Of a stretch of 64,000 nt of DNA, positions 49,996-59,760 are shown in pieces. The first letter of the stretch is position 1, and each line of letters opens with the position of its first letter. A program made the position numbers and the translations under genes. The notes beneath the pieces were generated by a model, which made no database searches, was not told the DNA's origin, and saw only the letters and a program-made list of their open reading frames with translations. Origin of the DNA: Pseudomonas aylmerensis (GTDB lineage: Bacteria; Pseudomonadota; Gammaproteobacteria; Pseudomonadales; Pseudomonadaceae); contig NZ_MAUE01000023.1 in NCBI RefSeq assembly GCF_001702265.1, positions 1 through 64,000 on the forward strand. Direction: 5' to 3'.

Positions 49996-50900
49996 AGCAG
50001 GCGATCTCCACAGCCTTTGAACCCTTCCTCGAGGTAATCGATCCAGGCGCGAATGGCCGGCAGCACGCCGCGTCGATGCGGGTACACGGCTTGCAGCCAG
50101 CCACCCGGCAGGGACCATTGCGGCAGCAGTTGCACCAGGCGGCCGCTGGCCAGTTCTTCTTCGCAGTACATCATCGGCAGCACGGTAAAGCCCAGGCCCA
50201 TGATCGCGCTGGCTTTGCGCACAATGAAGTCGTCGATGCCCAGCCGGGCTTCCATCGCCAGCTCGTGCGGGTTGCCCTGGGGGTCGAGGATGCGCTGGTG
50301 TACCAGGCGATCCGCCTCCAGCGCGCCGAGTATCGGCAACTGCTTGAGGTCATCGAGGGTAGTGACCTGGCGCCCGAGCATCAGGGCGGGGCTGGCGACG
50401 AGCACGGTCTGGGCCTGGCGCAGGCGCTTGGTCACCAGCAGCGGGTCCTCGTCACCGAGTTCGCGCACGCGCAGGGCCACGTCGATGCCTTCGGCGACCA
50501 GGTCGACGCGGCGGTTGACCAGGGTCATTTCCAGCTGGACCAGCGGGTGGGCGGCCAGAAACCCGGCCACTAGTTCCGGCAGAATGTGCTGGGCCATGCC
50601 CACCGGGCAACTCACCCGCAAGCGCCCGCGCGGTTCGCTGGACATGCTGGCGACGGCTTCATCGGCCATCTCCGCTTCCAGCAGCATGGCCTGGCAATGG
50701 CGCAGGTAGCGCTCGCCGACGGCGGTCAGGGTCAATTGGCGGGTGGTGCGCTGCAGCAGGCGCGCGCCGAGGCGTTCTTCCAGCTCGGCAATGCGCCGGG
50801 ACAGGCGCGACTTGGGAATCCCCAACAGCCGCCCGGCGGCCGCAAAGCCACCGGCTTCGACGACTTTGGCGAAATAGTAGAGGTCGTTGAGGTCTTGCAT
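49992..50900 (-). CDS. LysR-family regulator
   Basis: A 302-residue LysR protein: helix-turn-helix at about 1-62 (LYYFAKVVEAGGFAAAGRLLGI, then PKSRLSRRIAELEERLGARL) and an effector domain with SCPVGMAQHILPELVAGFLAAHP. It is of the subgroup that often controls neighbouring oxidoreductase genes. Its promoter region is shared with the AraC gene at 51096, with azoR beyond that. I infer control of one of those genes, but this is not shown. The ATG at 50898-50900 begins the conserved domain. Confidence 0.9.
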   Translation of the reverse strand: MQDLNDLYYFAKVVEAGGFAAAGRLLGIPKSRLSRRIAELEERLGARLLQRTTRQLTLTAVGERYLRHCQAMLLEAEMADEAVASMSSEPRGRLRVSCPVGMAQHILPELVAGFLAAHPLVQLEMTLVNRRVDLVAEGIDVALRVRELGDEDPLLVTKRLRQAQTVLVASPALMLGRQVTTLDDLKQLPILGALEADRLVHQRILDPQGNPHELAMEARLGIDDFIVRKASAIMGLGFTVLPMMYCEEELASGRLVQLLPQWSLPGGWLQAVYPHRRGVLPAIRAWIDYLEEGFKGCGDRLL

Positions 50901-51095
50901 GGTCGGCCTGTTGTCCTGTCGATGGGACGAATCATCCGCGTCTGCGCGAGGCAAATCCACCCCGAAAAAAGCCAGCAGCAGTTGAACGCTGGTTTTTTTG
51001 CACGGATCCACTGTACTGATTGCCTATTCCTATCAGGGCGTAGCGTCAGCCGGTCTGGCGCGATACCGTGTGTTTTTGCACTGGAGCCAGCCAGC

Positions 51096-52022
51096 ATGGG
51101 CCGCACCGAAACAATCATCGAGTTGATGGGCCGCCTGGCGCCTGTCGAAGGCTATAACCTGACCGCACTTGATGACGTGCGCTTCCTGCGTTCCAACCGC
51201 CCGTTGCACCGCGTGCCGGTGCTCTACGATCCGGGCATCGTGATCGTGTGCCAAGGGCGCAAGCGCGGTTACCTCGGCGAGGACATCTACGTGTACGACG
51301 CCCAGCACTACCTGGTGGTGTCGGTGCCGGTGCCGTTCACCATGGAAACCGAGGCCACTGAACAAGCGCCAATGCTCGCGGTATACCTGCGCCTGGATTT
51401 CACCCTGGCGGCGGAGTTGATGCTGGCGCTGGATGACTTCCCGGGGCTGGATGAAGCCAAGCCCAGGGGCATGTATTCCTCGCCGATGGATGAGCCGCTC
51501 AGCGCGTCGCTGCTGCGCTTTCTCGAGGCCATGAGTGTGCCGATGGAGGCGCATATCCTTGGGCCCGCGCTGGTGCGCGAGATCTATTACCGGATCCTCA
51601 CGGGGGAGCAGGGCGGCTCGATGCGCGCCGCGCTGAATCGCCAGGGGCAGTTCGGCAAGGTCGCGCGGGCGATTCGCAAGATCCATGGGTGTTATCACCA
51701 GCACCTGGACGTGGAGGCGCTGGCCAGGGAAGCGATGATGAGCGTGCCGAGTTTTCACGCGCATTTTCGCACCGTCACCGACACTTCGCCGATGCAGTAC
51801 CTCAAGTCCACGCGCTTGCACCAGGCGCGCCTGCTGATGCTGCGCAGCGATATCACCGCGGCCACGGCCAGCACCCAGGTCGGCTATGAAAGCGCCTCGC
51901 AGTTCAGTCGCGAGTTCAAGCGCTTCTTCGGCCGCACGCCGCAGGAGGAGATCCAGTGGATGAAGCAGACGTATGCGCTGCCCGCGCCTGCGTCGGGGTC
52001 GATCTACGTGTCGTCCCATTGA
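51096..52022 (+). CDS. AraC-family regulator with N-terminal AraC_N (cupin) domain
   Basis: A 308-residue regulator. The AraC_N type domain (about 30-185; IVIVCQGRKRGYLGED and YLVVSVPVPF) precedes two helix-turn-helix motifs (LDVEALAREAMMSVPSFHAHFRTV; ITAATASTQVGYESASQFSREF, then KRFFGRTP). The start ATG at 51096 is followed by RTETIIELMGRL. It precedes azoR by 142 bp on the same strand and is divergent from a LysR gene. Control of azoR is plausible. Confidence 0.9.
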   Translation: MGRTETIIELMGRLAPVEGYNLTALDDVRFLRSNRPLHRVPVLYDPGIVIVCQGRKRGYLGEDIYVYDAQHYLVVSVPVPFTMETEATEQAPMLAVYLRLDFTLAAELMLALDDFPGLDEAKPRGMYSSPMDEPLSASLLRFLEAMSVPMEAHILGPALVREIYYRILTGEQGGSMRAALNRQGQFGKVARAIRKIHGCYHQHLDVEALAREAMMSVPSFHAHFRTVTDTSPMQYLKSTRLHQARLLMLRSDITAATASTQVGYESASQFSREFKRFFGRTPQEEIQWMKQTYALPAPASGSIYVSSH

Positions 52023-52164
52023 GTGTGAAGCGGGCTTGAGACAGTGCACTGTCCCGCTGACGAGACGAACAGTCGCATTTCAACCCTCTAATCGATCATT
52101 GGCTTCACCTGTAGGATCAACCTCACTTGATCGCCCTGTCGCGATCCTCACTTGGAGATCCCGC

Positions 52165-52776
52165 ATGAAACTGTTGCATATCGATTCGAGCATCCTCGGC
52201 GACAACTCGGCTTCCCGTCAGCTCAGCGCTGGGGTGGTCAAGGCCTGGCAAGCGGCCGAGCCCGGTGTGGAAGTGACCTACCGCGACCTGGCCAGCGAAG
52301 GCATCAACCACTTCTCCGGCGCGACCCTGGGCGCCCTGGGCACCGCCGCCGAATTGCGCGACGCCGCGCAAAAGCACGAGGCCGAACTGAGCGCCTCGTC
52401 GCTGGCCGAGTTCCTCGCCGCCGACGCCGTGGTGATCGGTGCGCCGATGTACAACTTCACCATTCCAACCCAGTTGAAAGCCTGGATCGACCGTATCGCG
52501 GTCGCCGGCCAGACCTTCCGCTACACCGAAGCCGGCCCGGAAGGCCTGTGCGGCAACAAGAAAGTCATCATCGTGTCCACCGCCGGCGGCCTGCACGCTG
52601 GCCAAGCGTCGGGCGCCGCCCATGAAGGCTACCTGAAATTGCTGTTTGGCTTCCTTGGCATCACTGACATCGAAGTCGTACGCGCCGAAGGCCTGGCCTA
52701 CGGTGACGAAGTGCGCAGCAAGTCCTTGAGCGACGCCAACGCACAGATCAACCAACAGTTGTTCGCCGCCGCGTAA
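52165..52776 (+). CDS. azoR: FMN-dependent NADH-azoreductase
   Basis: A 203-residue AzoR. The flavin phosphate loop HIDSSILGDNSASRQLS is at about 5-21, PMYNFTIPTQLKAWIDRI lies over the isoalloxazine at about 93, and STAGGLHAG is the third FMN loop. It reduces quinones and azo compounds with NADH. GGAGA lies eight bases before the ATG at 52165. A short hairpin (52799-52823) follows. Confidence 0.93.
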   Translation: MKLLHIDSSILGDNSASRQLSAGVVKAWQAAEPGVEVTYRDLASEGINHFSGATLGALGTAAELRDAAQKHEAELSASSLAEFLAADAVVIGAPMYNFTIPTQLKAWIDRIAVAGQTFRYTEAGPEGLCGNKKVIIVSTAGGLHAGQASGAAHEGYLKLLFGFLGITDIEVVRAEGLAYGDEVRSKSLSDANAQINQQLFAAA

Positions 52777-52798
52777 GGCTTGTGTAAATTTCGCCTCT

Positions 52799-52823
52799 GC
52801 CCCGTTTCAATCTGAAGCGGGGC
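52799..52823. terminator. Hairpin downstream of azoR
   Basis: GCCCCGTTTC and GAAGCGGGGC pair with one G-T across a five-base loop, 23 bases after the azoR stop. A T-run is not adjacent; a TTTTTT tract lies about 45 bases further on. Confidence 0.55.
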
Positions 52824-53005
52824 GCCTAAACTCTGTATTCTGGCCGCCTGAAAACGACCGGAGTACGGAGTTTTTTCGTTTGCCCGCTGTCTTTACTTTG
52901 GCCCAGGTTATGCACACATGGGTTTACCACCCGGTGCGAGTACCTTGAACCATGGACTTTTCAATCAGACATGCCGGTTTTAATGCAGCAAAGGTGGACA
53001 TCCTC

Positions 53006-54043
53006 ATGATGCGTCTTTGTGCTGTTATGGTTCTTTTCCTGCTGGGCGGCCTGATTTCAGTGCATGCCGCGCCTGCGCCGCACCCGCATTGGAGTGTGGG
53101 CTTCCACCGCATGACGTTTCTCGACCCGCTCGACCTGCAGCCGATGAAAGCCGTCGCCTTCTACCCCTCCACCGGGCTTGAGCACACCACGCAGTTGGGC
53201 GCCTACCATGTCGCGGCCACTGAAGATGCGAAGATCGCCATCGGGCGTTTCCCGATGCTGATGCTGTCCCATGGCAACACCGGCACGCCGCTGGCCCTGC
53301 ATGACCTGGCCACCTCGCTGGCGCGCAAAGGCTTTGTAGTGGTGGCGGTGCTGCACCCGGGTGACAACTACAAGGACCACAGCCGCCTTGGCACCGTGAG
53401 CAACCTGTATGGCCGGCCGATCCAGATTTCCGAAGCCATCACCGCCACCCTGGGCGACCCGATGCTGTCGCCGTTCGTCAACGTCAATCAGGTCGGGGTC
53501 ATCGGCTATTCGGCCGGGGGTGAAACCGCGTTGATCCTGGCGGGGGCCAAGCCGGATTTCGACCGCCTGCGCCGCTATTGCCAGGAGCGCCCGGAAGACC
53601 GCGACGCCTGCACCACCAAAGGTGAGCTGGTGGTTGACCGTGACGACCTGCAACCGCAATCCGACCCGCGTATCCATGCCTTGATGCTGATGGCGCCGCT
53701 GAGCTTGATGTTCGGCCGCCAGACGTTGGCTGATGTGCATGTGCCGGTGCTGCTCTACAGCGGCGACGGCGACAAGCTGGTAGCCGTGGACAAGAACGCC
53801 GCGGCCCTGGCGCGCAAGCTCCCGGAGCCGCCGGACTTCAAGCTGCTGGCCGGGGCCGGTCACTTTGTGTTCATGGCGCCGTGCGACAGCGATCAATTGG
53901 CGGCGATGCCGGCGATCTGCACCGATGCCGATGGCGTCGACCGCGAAGGCATTCACCGTGACCTGATCTCCGAGGCCGGGCGCTTTTTCGGCCACACTCT
54001 TGGTCAATCCACCCGCGCCGGGTTGCAGACTGCCGATCAGTAA
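53006..54043 (+). CDS. Exported alpha/beta hydrolase (dienelactone-hydrolase/PAF-acetylhydrolase-like)
   Basis: A 345-residue serine hydrolase with a signal peptide (about 1-23, ending VHAAP), so probably periplasmic. The oxyanion region is MLSHGNTGTP, the nucleophile elbow is GVIGYSAGGETAL at about 170, an aspartate follows in LLYSGDGDKL, and the histidine is in LAGAGHFVFMAP. It resembles predicted dienelactone-type hydrolases. The substrate is unknown. I start at the ATG at 53006, the first of two adjacent ATGs at the signal peptide with AAGGTGG upstream; the frame extends upstream to 52952 but without signal-peptide logic. The end overlaps the convergent MFS gene. Confidence 0.85.
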   Translation: MMRLCAVMVLFLLGGLISVHAAPAPHPHWSVGFHRMTFLDPLDLQPMKAVAFYPSTGLEHTTQLGAYHVAATEDAKIAIGRFPMLMLSHGNTGTPLALHDLATSLARKGFVVVAVLHPGDNYKDHSRLGTVSNLYGRPIQISEAITATLGDPMLSPFVNVNQVGVIGYSAGGETALILAGAKPDFDRLRRYCQERPEDRDACTTKGELVVDRDDLQPQSDPRIHALMLMAPLSLMFGRQTLADVHVPVLLYSGDGDKLVAVDKNAAALARKLPEPPDFKLLAGAGHFVFMAPCDSDQLAAMPAICTDADGVDREGIHRDLISEAGRFFGHTLGQSTRAGLQTADQ

Positions 54044-55212
54044 GCGCGACGCTTGAGCGACATCGTCAAGCCCAGGGCGGTGACCGACAGCAGCGCTGCG
54101 CAGAAGAAAATCCAGCCGTAGCCGAGGTTCAGCGCCACGGCGCCCATCAGTGGCCCGGCAATCGCCAGGGCCAGGTCGAAAAACACCGCATAGGCACTCA
54201 ACCCCGCGCCCCGGCTACTGTTGGGCACTTGCTTGATGGCTTCCACGCCGAGCGCCGGGTACACCAGCGACAAGCCGAAACCGGTCAGCCCGGCACCGAT
54301 CAAGGCCACGCCAGTGGAGGGTGCCAGCCACAGCAGCGTGAGGCCCACGGTCTCGATGGTCATGCAGGCAATGGCCGCGCGAAAGCCGCCGAAGCGGCTG
54401 ATCGCCGAGATAAACACCAGCCGCGACAGGATAAAGCACACGCCAAAGACCGTGAGGCAGTACGCCGCGCCGGCCCAACCGCGGTTGAGGTAATACAGGG
54501 TAATAAACGTGGTCAGCGTGCCGTAGCCGATCGACGCCAGGCACAGGCTCGCGCCAAACGGCGCGATGCGCCCGAACACGGCCCAGAACGGCAGGCGCTC
54601 GCCACGCACCACCGGCACCGAGGGCTTGTTGCGGATCAGCACCAGGCCCAATGCCGCCAGTACCGTCAGGGCGATGCCCAGGCTGCTGTAGCCATAGTCG
54701 GCGACCATCACCACCCCCAGCGGTGCGCCGATGGCGATGGCGCCGTAGGACGCAATACCGTTCCAGGAAATCGAACGCGCGGTGTGTTCTGCGCCCACCG
54801 CGCCCATGCACCAACTGATGGTGCCCACGCCGATCAGGCCCTGGGCCACGCCCAGCAGCAGCCGGGCGGCAATCAGAATGGCAAGGCTCAAGTTGGGCAG
54901 GCTTTCTGCCAGCGTGGCGAAAAACGTCAGCACACCACTGAGCAGAATGCCCGCCAGGCCCAGTACGATCGCGCGCTTGGTACCGACGTTGTCGGACATG
55001 CGCCCGGCCATGGGGCGGCTGAGCAGGGTGGCCAGGTACTGCGAGCCAATGGTCACGCCGGCCACTACTGCGCTGAACCCCAATTGCTCGTGCACATAGC
55101 CAGGAATGACCGCAATCGGCAGGCCGATGCAGATGAACGCGATGAAGGTGTAGAAGACGATGGAGACGATCTGCAGGGTGATCGACAGGGAACTGGGGGC
55201 GGCGTCAGACAT
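54037..55212 (-). CDS. MFS transporter (YhhS/YfcJ-like)
   Basis: A 391-residue major facilitator with 12 helices. It resembles the UPF0226 YhhS/YfcJ drug-efflux-type group, with FIAFICIGLPIAVIPGYVHEQLGF in the first helix and SRPMAGRMSDNVGTKRAIVLG as motif A. The substrate is unknown. The ATG at 55210-55212 is preferred over the GTG two codons earlier. It is convergent with the exported hydrolase (7-bp overlap). Confidence 0.86.
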   Translation of the reverse strand: MSDAAPSSLSITLQIVSIVFYTFIAFICIGLPIAVIPGYVHEQLGFSAVVAGVTIGSQYLATLLSRPMAGRMSDNVGTKRAIVLGLAGILLSGVLTFFATLAESLPNLSLAILIAARLLLGVAQGLIGVGTISWCMGAVGAEHTARSISWNGIASYGAIAIGAPLGVVMVADYGYSSLGIALTVLAALGLVLIRNKPSVPVVRGERLPFWAVFGRIAPFGASLCLASIGYGTLTTFITLYYLNRGWAGAAYCLTVFGVCFILSRLVFISAISRFGGFRAAIACMTIETVGLTLLWLAPSTGVALIGAGLTGFGLSLVYPALGVEAIKQVPNSSRGAGLSAYAVFFDLALAIAGPLMGAVALNLGYGWIFFCAALLSVTALGLTMSLKRRAY

Positions 55213-55316
55213 GGTCACTCATTCGCGGGCGGGCGGTGAGGGCATGATGGCAAGGGGCAGGGGGAAAAGGAAGCAGGCTAACTACTTTGTTTGAAGTGGA
55301 GTGGGGCTTAGATTTT

Positions 55317-55676
55317 GGTGAGTCAGCTTATTTGTAGTGTGCAGGCCTATTTGTGGTGAGCAAGCTTATTTGAGGTGGCAGGCTTATTTGAGGTGAGCAA
55401 GTTTATTTGAGGTCAGCAAGCTTATTGTGGCGAGCAGGCTTGCCCTGCGTTGGGCTGCGAAGCAGCCCCTATAAAAAACACCGCGTTCTGCCAGACAGAG
55501 CGTGGTGTTTGAATTTAGGGCTGCTTCGCAGCCCAACGCAGGGCAAGCCTGCTCACCACAATAAGTCTGTCAGCCACAATGAGCTTGCCAGCCACAATAG
55601 GCCTGTCAGTCACAACAGGCTTGCAAGCCACAACAGGCCTGCTGATCACAGCAAGCCTGCTCACCACAGCCACAAC
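55317..55676. repeat. Expanded REP array C between MFS and ybiT
   Basis: A REP pair (left arm from 55432, right arm 55517-55554) has the core gagcaggcttgccctgcgttggg, a variant of arrays A and B with compensating changes in both arms. Its loop carries a further stem (aacaccgcg / cgtggtgtt). About six degenerate ttgtggtgagcaagctta-like half-units lie to the left and about six cacaa-x-a-x-gcctgtcagc half-units, of about 18 bp, to the right. It fills the 472-bp gap; no gene is seen. Confidence 0.9.
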
Positions 55677-55684
55677 GACGCGAT

Positions 55685-57271
55685 TTAGAACACCACGCCT
55701 TGGCTGCGCAGGTAGTCGTCGTAGGTGCCGCTGAAGTCGATCACGCCGGTGGCGCTCAACTCGATGATGCGCGTGGCCAGGGACGATACGAACTCGCGGT
55801 CGTGGCTGACGAAGATCAGCGTGCCCGGGTAGTTCTCCAGCGCCAGGTTCAGCGCTTCGATGGATTCCATGTCCAAGTGGTTGGTCGGTTCGTCCATGAT
55901 CAGCACGTTCGGCTTTTGCAGGATCAGCTTGCCGAACAGCATGCGGCCTTGCTCACCACCGGAAATCACCTTGACCGACTTCTGGATCTCGTCGTTGGAG
56001 AACAGCATGCGACCCAAGGTGCCACGGATCATCTGCTCGCCTTGCGTCCACTGGCCCATCCAGTCGAACAGGGTGACGTCGTCTTCGAAGTCATGCGCGT
56101 GGTCCTGGGCGTAGTAGCCCAGCTCCGCGGCGTCGGTCCACTTGATGCTACCGGCATCCGGGGTCAGTTCGTTGACCAGGGTGCGCAGCAGGGTGGTTTT
56201 GCCGATACCGTTCGGGCCGATGATCGCCACGCGCTCGCCGGCTTCAACCTGGAAGCTGAAGTCCTTGAACAGCGGCTTGCCGTCGAAACCCTTGGCCATG
56301 CGCTCGACGATGACCGCCTGGCGGTGCAGTTTTTTGTTCTGCTCGAAACGGATGAAAGGGCTCACGCGGCTCGAAGGCTTGACCTCGGCCAACTGGATCT
56401 TGTCGATCGCCTTGGCACGCGAGGTGGCCTGCTTGGCTTTCGAGGCGTTGGCCGAGAAGCGGCTGACGAACGATTGCAGTTCGGAGATCTGCGCTTTCTT
56501 CTTGGCGTTGTCCGACAGCAGCTGCTCGCGGGACTGGGTCGCCACGGTCATGTACTCGTCGTAGTTGCCCGGGAACAGGCGCAACTCGCCGTAGTCCAGG
56601 TCAGCCATGTGGGTGCACACGCTGTTCAGGAAGTGACGGTCGTGAGAGATGATGATCATCAGGCTGGAGCGCTGGGTCAGGATGTTTTCCAGCCAGCGGA
56701 TGGTGTTGATGTCCAGGTGGTTGGTCGGTTCGTCGAGCAACAGCACTTCAGGATCGGAGAACAGCGCCTGGGCCAGCAGCACGCGCAGTTTCCAGCCGGG
56801 CGACACTTCGCTCATCGGGCCGAAATGCTGTTCCAGGGGAATGCCCAGGCCCAGCAGCAGTTCGCCGGCGCGGGACTCGGCGGTGTAGCCGTCCATCTCG
56901 GCGAACTCGGTTTCCAGCTCGGCGACGGCCATGCCGTCTTCTTCGCTCATTTCCGGCAGCGAGTAGATGCGGTCGCGCTCGGCCTTGACCTTCCACAGTT
57001 CCTCGTGGCCCATGATCACGGTGTCGAGTACGGTGAATTCTTCGTAGGCGAACTGGTCCTGGCGCAGTTTACCCAGGCGAACATTCGGCTCCAGCATGAC
57101 CTGGCCGCCCGACGGATCGAGGTCGCCACCGAGGATTTTCATGAAGGTCGACTTGCCGCAACCGTTGGCACCGATCAGACCATACCGGTTGCCGGCGCCG
57201 AACTTGACCGAAACGTTCTCGAAGAGCGGCTTGGCGCCGAACTGCATGGTGATGTTAGCTGTGGAGATCAA
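55685..57271 (-). CDS. ybiT: ABC-F family ATPase YbiT
   Basis: A 528-residue soluble ABC-F protein with two nucleotide-binding domains and no membrane segment: Walker A GANGCGKST (about 36) and GPNGIGKTT (about 356), the two Walker B segments LLLDEPTNHLD and LIMDEPTNHLD, and a charged linker (about 240-320). ABC-F proteins act on ribosomes during translation; YbiT is a housekeeping member. The start is TTG at 57269-57271, required to keep the family N-terminus MISTANITMQF. The stop lies nine bases from REP array C. Confidence 0.94.
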   Translation of the reverse strand: MISTANITMQFGAKPLFENVSVKFGAGNRYGLIGANGCGKSTFMKILGGDLDPSGGQVMLEPNVRLGKLRQDQFAYEEFTVLDTVIMGHEELWKVKAERDRIYSLPEMSEEDGMAVAELETEFAEMDGYTAESRAGELLLGLGIPLEQHFGPMSEVSPGWKLRVLLAQALFSDPEVLLLDEPTNHLDINTIRWLENILTQRSSLMIIISHDRHFLNSVCTHMADLDYGELRLFPGNYDEYMTVATQSREQLLSDNAKKKAQISELQSFVSRFSANASKAKQATSRAKAIDKIQLAEVKPSSRVSPFIRFEQNKKLHRQAVIVERMAKGFDGKPLFKDFSFQVEAGERVAIIGPNGIGKTTLLRTLVNELTPDAGSIKWTDAAELGYYAQDHAHDFEDDVTLFDWMGQWTQGEQMIRGTLGRMLFSNDEIQKSVKVISGGEQGRMLFGKLILQKPNVLIMDEPTNHLDMESIEALNLALENYPGTLIFVSHDREFVSSLATRIIELSATGVIDFSGTYDDYLRSQGVVF

Positions 57272-57413
57272 TTACTTTACCTATCAATGGGTTGCGAGCG
57301 TGGCGGCAGGAGCCTTCAGGCATGCATCAACAGCGACATCAAGGCGCGAAACCCGGTCGCTGAGCAAAAAATGGGGGATGTGTGTTGGAATTTGGCGCGC
57401 ATTGTCGCATATG

Positions 57414-58652
57414 TCAGGCGACAGTTGTATGGCAGGCGAAAGATGCTTTCACCAAGGTCTCCGGCATCGCCAGCCAGACCAGCGCCAAGGCCACCGCAGC
57501 CACGCCCGCGAGGGTCAGGAACGCCGCGTTGTAGCCAGCCTGTTGCACCACCAGGCCGGCCAGGCTGCTGCTCAATGCCGCGCCCAGGCCAAAAACAGTC
57601 GACAGCGCGCCCAGGCTGACGTTGAAGCGTCCGGTACCCTGGGTCAGGTCCTTGACGATCACCGGGAACAGCGCGCCGAAGATTCCTGCGCCGATGCCAT
57701 CGAGCATCTGCACTGCCACCAGCCAGTAGGGGTCGTTGGACAGCGTATAGAGCATTGCGCGCAAGGGCAGAATCAGGAAACCGGCGAGCAGCAGCGGCTT
57801 GCGTCCCCACACATCGGCCTTGAGGCCTACCAGCCAGGCCATCGGCACCATGACCAATTGCGCCGCGACGATGCAGGCCGACGTCAGTGGCGTGGCCATC
57901 TGCAGGTTGATTTGCGCCAGCTTCTGGCTGACCAACGGCAGCATGGCGGCATTCGCCAGGTGAAACAGCGCACAGCAAATGGCAAACACCAGCAGGGGGC
58001 GGTTGGCCAACAACACGCTAATGCCGGACGGCTGTTCGTGGTCATTGGAGTGGGCCGGGTCGAAACCACGGGCGACCTCGTGGTCGATCGCCTTCGCCGA
58101 GACGCAACTGACCGCAACGATACTGGCCGCCGCCATAAACCCCATCAGGTAAAACACCACCACCGGACCAAACAGATACGCCAGGCCCCCGGCCAGTAAC
58201 GCGGCCACGGCATTGCCGGCATGATTGAAGGTCTCGTTGCGCCCGGTGCGGCGAGTAAAGGCGCGCGGCCCGGTGATTCCCAGAGAGATGGCAGAGATGG
58301 CGGGGGCGAAGACCGAGGCAGCAATGGCGCTGGCCGCCTGGGTAACGGCCACCAGGCTGAAAGAACTGACAAATGGCAGCAGCAGGCAACTGACCGTCAC
58401 CAAAATCGCCGCCACTGCAATCACCGCACGCTTACTGCGCGTGCGATCAATCAGTGCGCCCGCCGGACCTTGAGTGATCAGCGCGGCAATCCCCGCCAGC
58501 GTCATGACCACGCCGATGCTGGCCGGGTCCCACTTGTGTACCGCCAGCAGATAAATCGCCAGGTACGGACCGAGGCCGTCGCGCACATCTGCCAGAAAGA
58601 AATTCAGGCCGTCCAGGGATAGGTTATTACGCAGATCGGAGGGCTTGGCCAT
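57414..58652 (-). CDS. MFS transporter
   Basis: A 412-residue major facilitator with 12 predicted helices. GPAGALIDRTRSKRAVIAVAA is motif A after helix 2, GRNETFNHAGNAVAALLAGG is in the central part, and the second half mirrors it with GLKADVWGRKPLLLAG. The substrate is not recognisable. The ATG at 58650-58652 begins the conserved part. It lies 142 bp upstream of ybiT on the same strand and is probably an independent gene. Confidence 0.87.
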   Translation of the reverse strand: MAKPSDLRNNLSLDGLNFFLADVRDGLGPYLAIYLLAVHKWDPASIGVVMTLAGIAALITQGPAGALIDRTRSKRAVIAVAAILVTVSCLLLPFVSSFSLVAVTQAASAIAASVFAPAISAISLGITGPRAFTRRTGRNETFNHAGNAVAALLAGGLAYLFGPVVVFYLMGFMAAASIVAVSCVSAKAIDHEVARGFDPAHSNDHEQPSGISVLLANRPLLVFAICCALFHLANAAMLPLVSQKLAQINLQMATPLTSACIVAAQLVMVPMAWLVGLKADVWGRKPLLLAGFLILPLRAMLYTLSNDPYWLVAVQMLDGIGAGIFGALFPVIVKDLTQGTGRFNVSLGALSTVFGLGAALSSSLAGLVVQQAGYNAAFLTLAGVAAVALALVWLAMPETLVKASFACHTTVA

Positions 58653-58807
58653 GGCGCGGTCTTCGCAGAGGGTGTTCAACGGCTGAACACTGCATGGCGT
58701 AGTGACCTGCAAGGTTTGCGTTAAGTTTCGTACGTCTTCCGGGGTTTTAATCCGCAGGCGGTTGGCTTATTTTCAGTCCCTCGCTGTAACAATTATCTGG
58801 AGACGCA

Positions 58808-59620
58808 ATGGACATGCCCTCAGCTCAGCAGGCGATCACCTCTAACAAGGATGCCTGGGACCAATCCGCCGGCCTGCACAAGACCACCGACACCTGGAAC
58901 GCGCTGCTCAGCCGGGTCGGCGCTGCGGACTTTTCCTGCCTGGACCCCACCATCACCGGCTTGCTGCACGACATCGGCGTCGCGGGCAAGGACGTGGTGC
59001 AACTGTGCTGCAACAACGGTCGCGAAAGCCTGTCACTGTTCGGCCTCGGCGCGCGTTCGGTAGTGGGAGTCGACCAATCCCGGGCGTTTTTGCAGCAGGC
59101 CCATGAGTTGGCTGCGGTTTCTCCGCACAGCCCGGAATTTATCGAAAGCGATATTCACCAGTTGCCGCATCACCTGCACGGGCGATTTGATATTGCCCTG
59201 GTGACCATCGGTGTGCTGGGTTGGATGCCGGATGTGGCACTGTTCATGCGCCATGTCGCCGACACCTTGAAGCCCGGCGGCACGCTGGTGATGTATGAAA
59301 CCCATCCGTTCCTGGAGGTGTTCGACCCCCGCGCGCAAAATCCGCTGCTGCCCGCCCATTCGTACTTCCAGCGTGAGCCGTTTGTGCTGCAGGAGTCGAT
59401 TGTCTATGAAGGGCAGGGCGAAGTGGCCGGGCCGACCTCCTATTGGTATGTGCATACGCTGGGGGATGTGGTCAGTGCCGCGATTGATGCGCAGCTGCAG
59501 ATCAACCACCTGCAGGAATACGGCCACTCCAATCGCGAAGAACTCTACGACCAGTACGAGCACCAGCCTGCGCAATTACCCCTGTGTTTTACCCTCGCCG
59601 CGACCAAGCGTGCGCCCTGA
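58808..59620 (+). CDS. SAM-dependent class I methyltransferase
   Basis: A 270-residue methyltransferase. Motif I is VVQLCCNNGRESLSLFGLGA (about 63-80), motif II is VGVDQSRAFL, and FDIALVTIGVLGWMPDVALFMRHVADTLKPGG holds the later motifs. The unusual LCCNNG in place of E/D-x-G-x-G-x-G is seen in a SAM-methyltransferase subgroup. The substrate is unknown. CTGGAGACGCA precedes the ATG at 58808. It is divergent from the MFS gene. Confidence 0.87.
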   Translation: MDMPSAQQAITSNKDAWDQSAGLHKTTDTWNALLSRVGAADFSCLDPTITGLLHDIGVAGKDVVQLCCNNGRESLSLFGLGARSVVGVDQSRAFLQQAHELAAVSPHSPEFIESDIHQLPHHLHGRFDIALVTIGVLGWMPDVALFMRHVADTLKPGGTLVMYETHPFLEVFDPRAQNPLLPAHSYFQREPFVLQESIVYEGQGEVAGPTSYWYVHTLGDVVSAAIDAQLQINHLQEYGHSNREELYDQYEHQPAQLPLCFTLAATKRAP

Positions 59621-59647
59621 TTCGGGGCTTTCCGACCGGCCAAAAAA

Positions 59648-59669
59648 AGCCCGCGAGGAGAGGCGGGCT
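59648..59669 (-). terminator. Rho-independent terminator for the TIGR03067-like gene
   Basis: Read on the minus strand, AGCCCGC pairs with GCGGGCT across an eight-base loop and is followed by seven T residues (59642-59648 on the plus strand are A). It lies about 90 bp beyond the stop of the minus-strand gene at 59761. Confidence 0.8.
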
Positions 59670-59760
59670 AAGGGATTCACTGGAGTAGGTAGGCTTCACC
59701 CTATAGACCCGCAAGTGAACGCTTTGTGAAAATGCTGTCGCAAGTTCGGATGAACCGGGG

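Noticed and set aside
55700..57619. 639-codon frame antisense to ybiT
   Set aside because: YbiT is unmistakable on the minus strand; the antisense product has no domain features.
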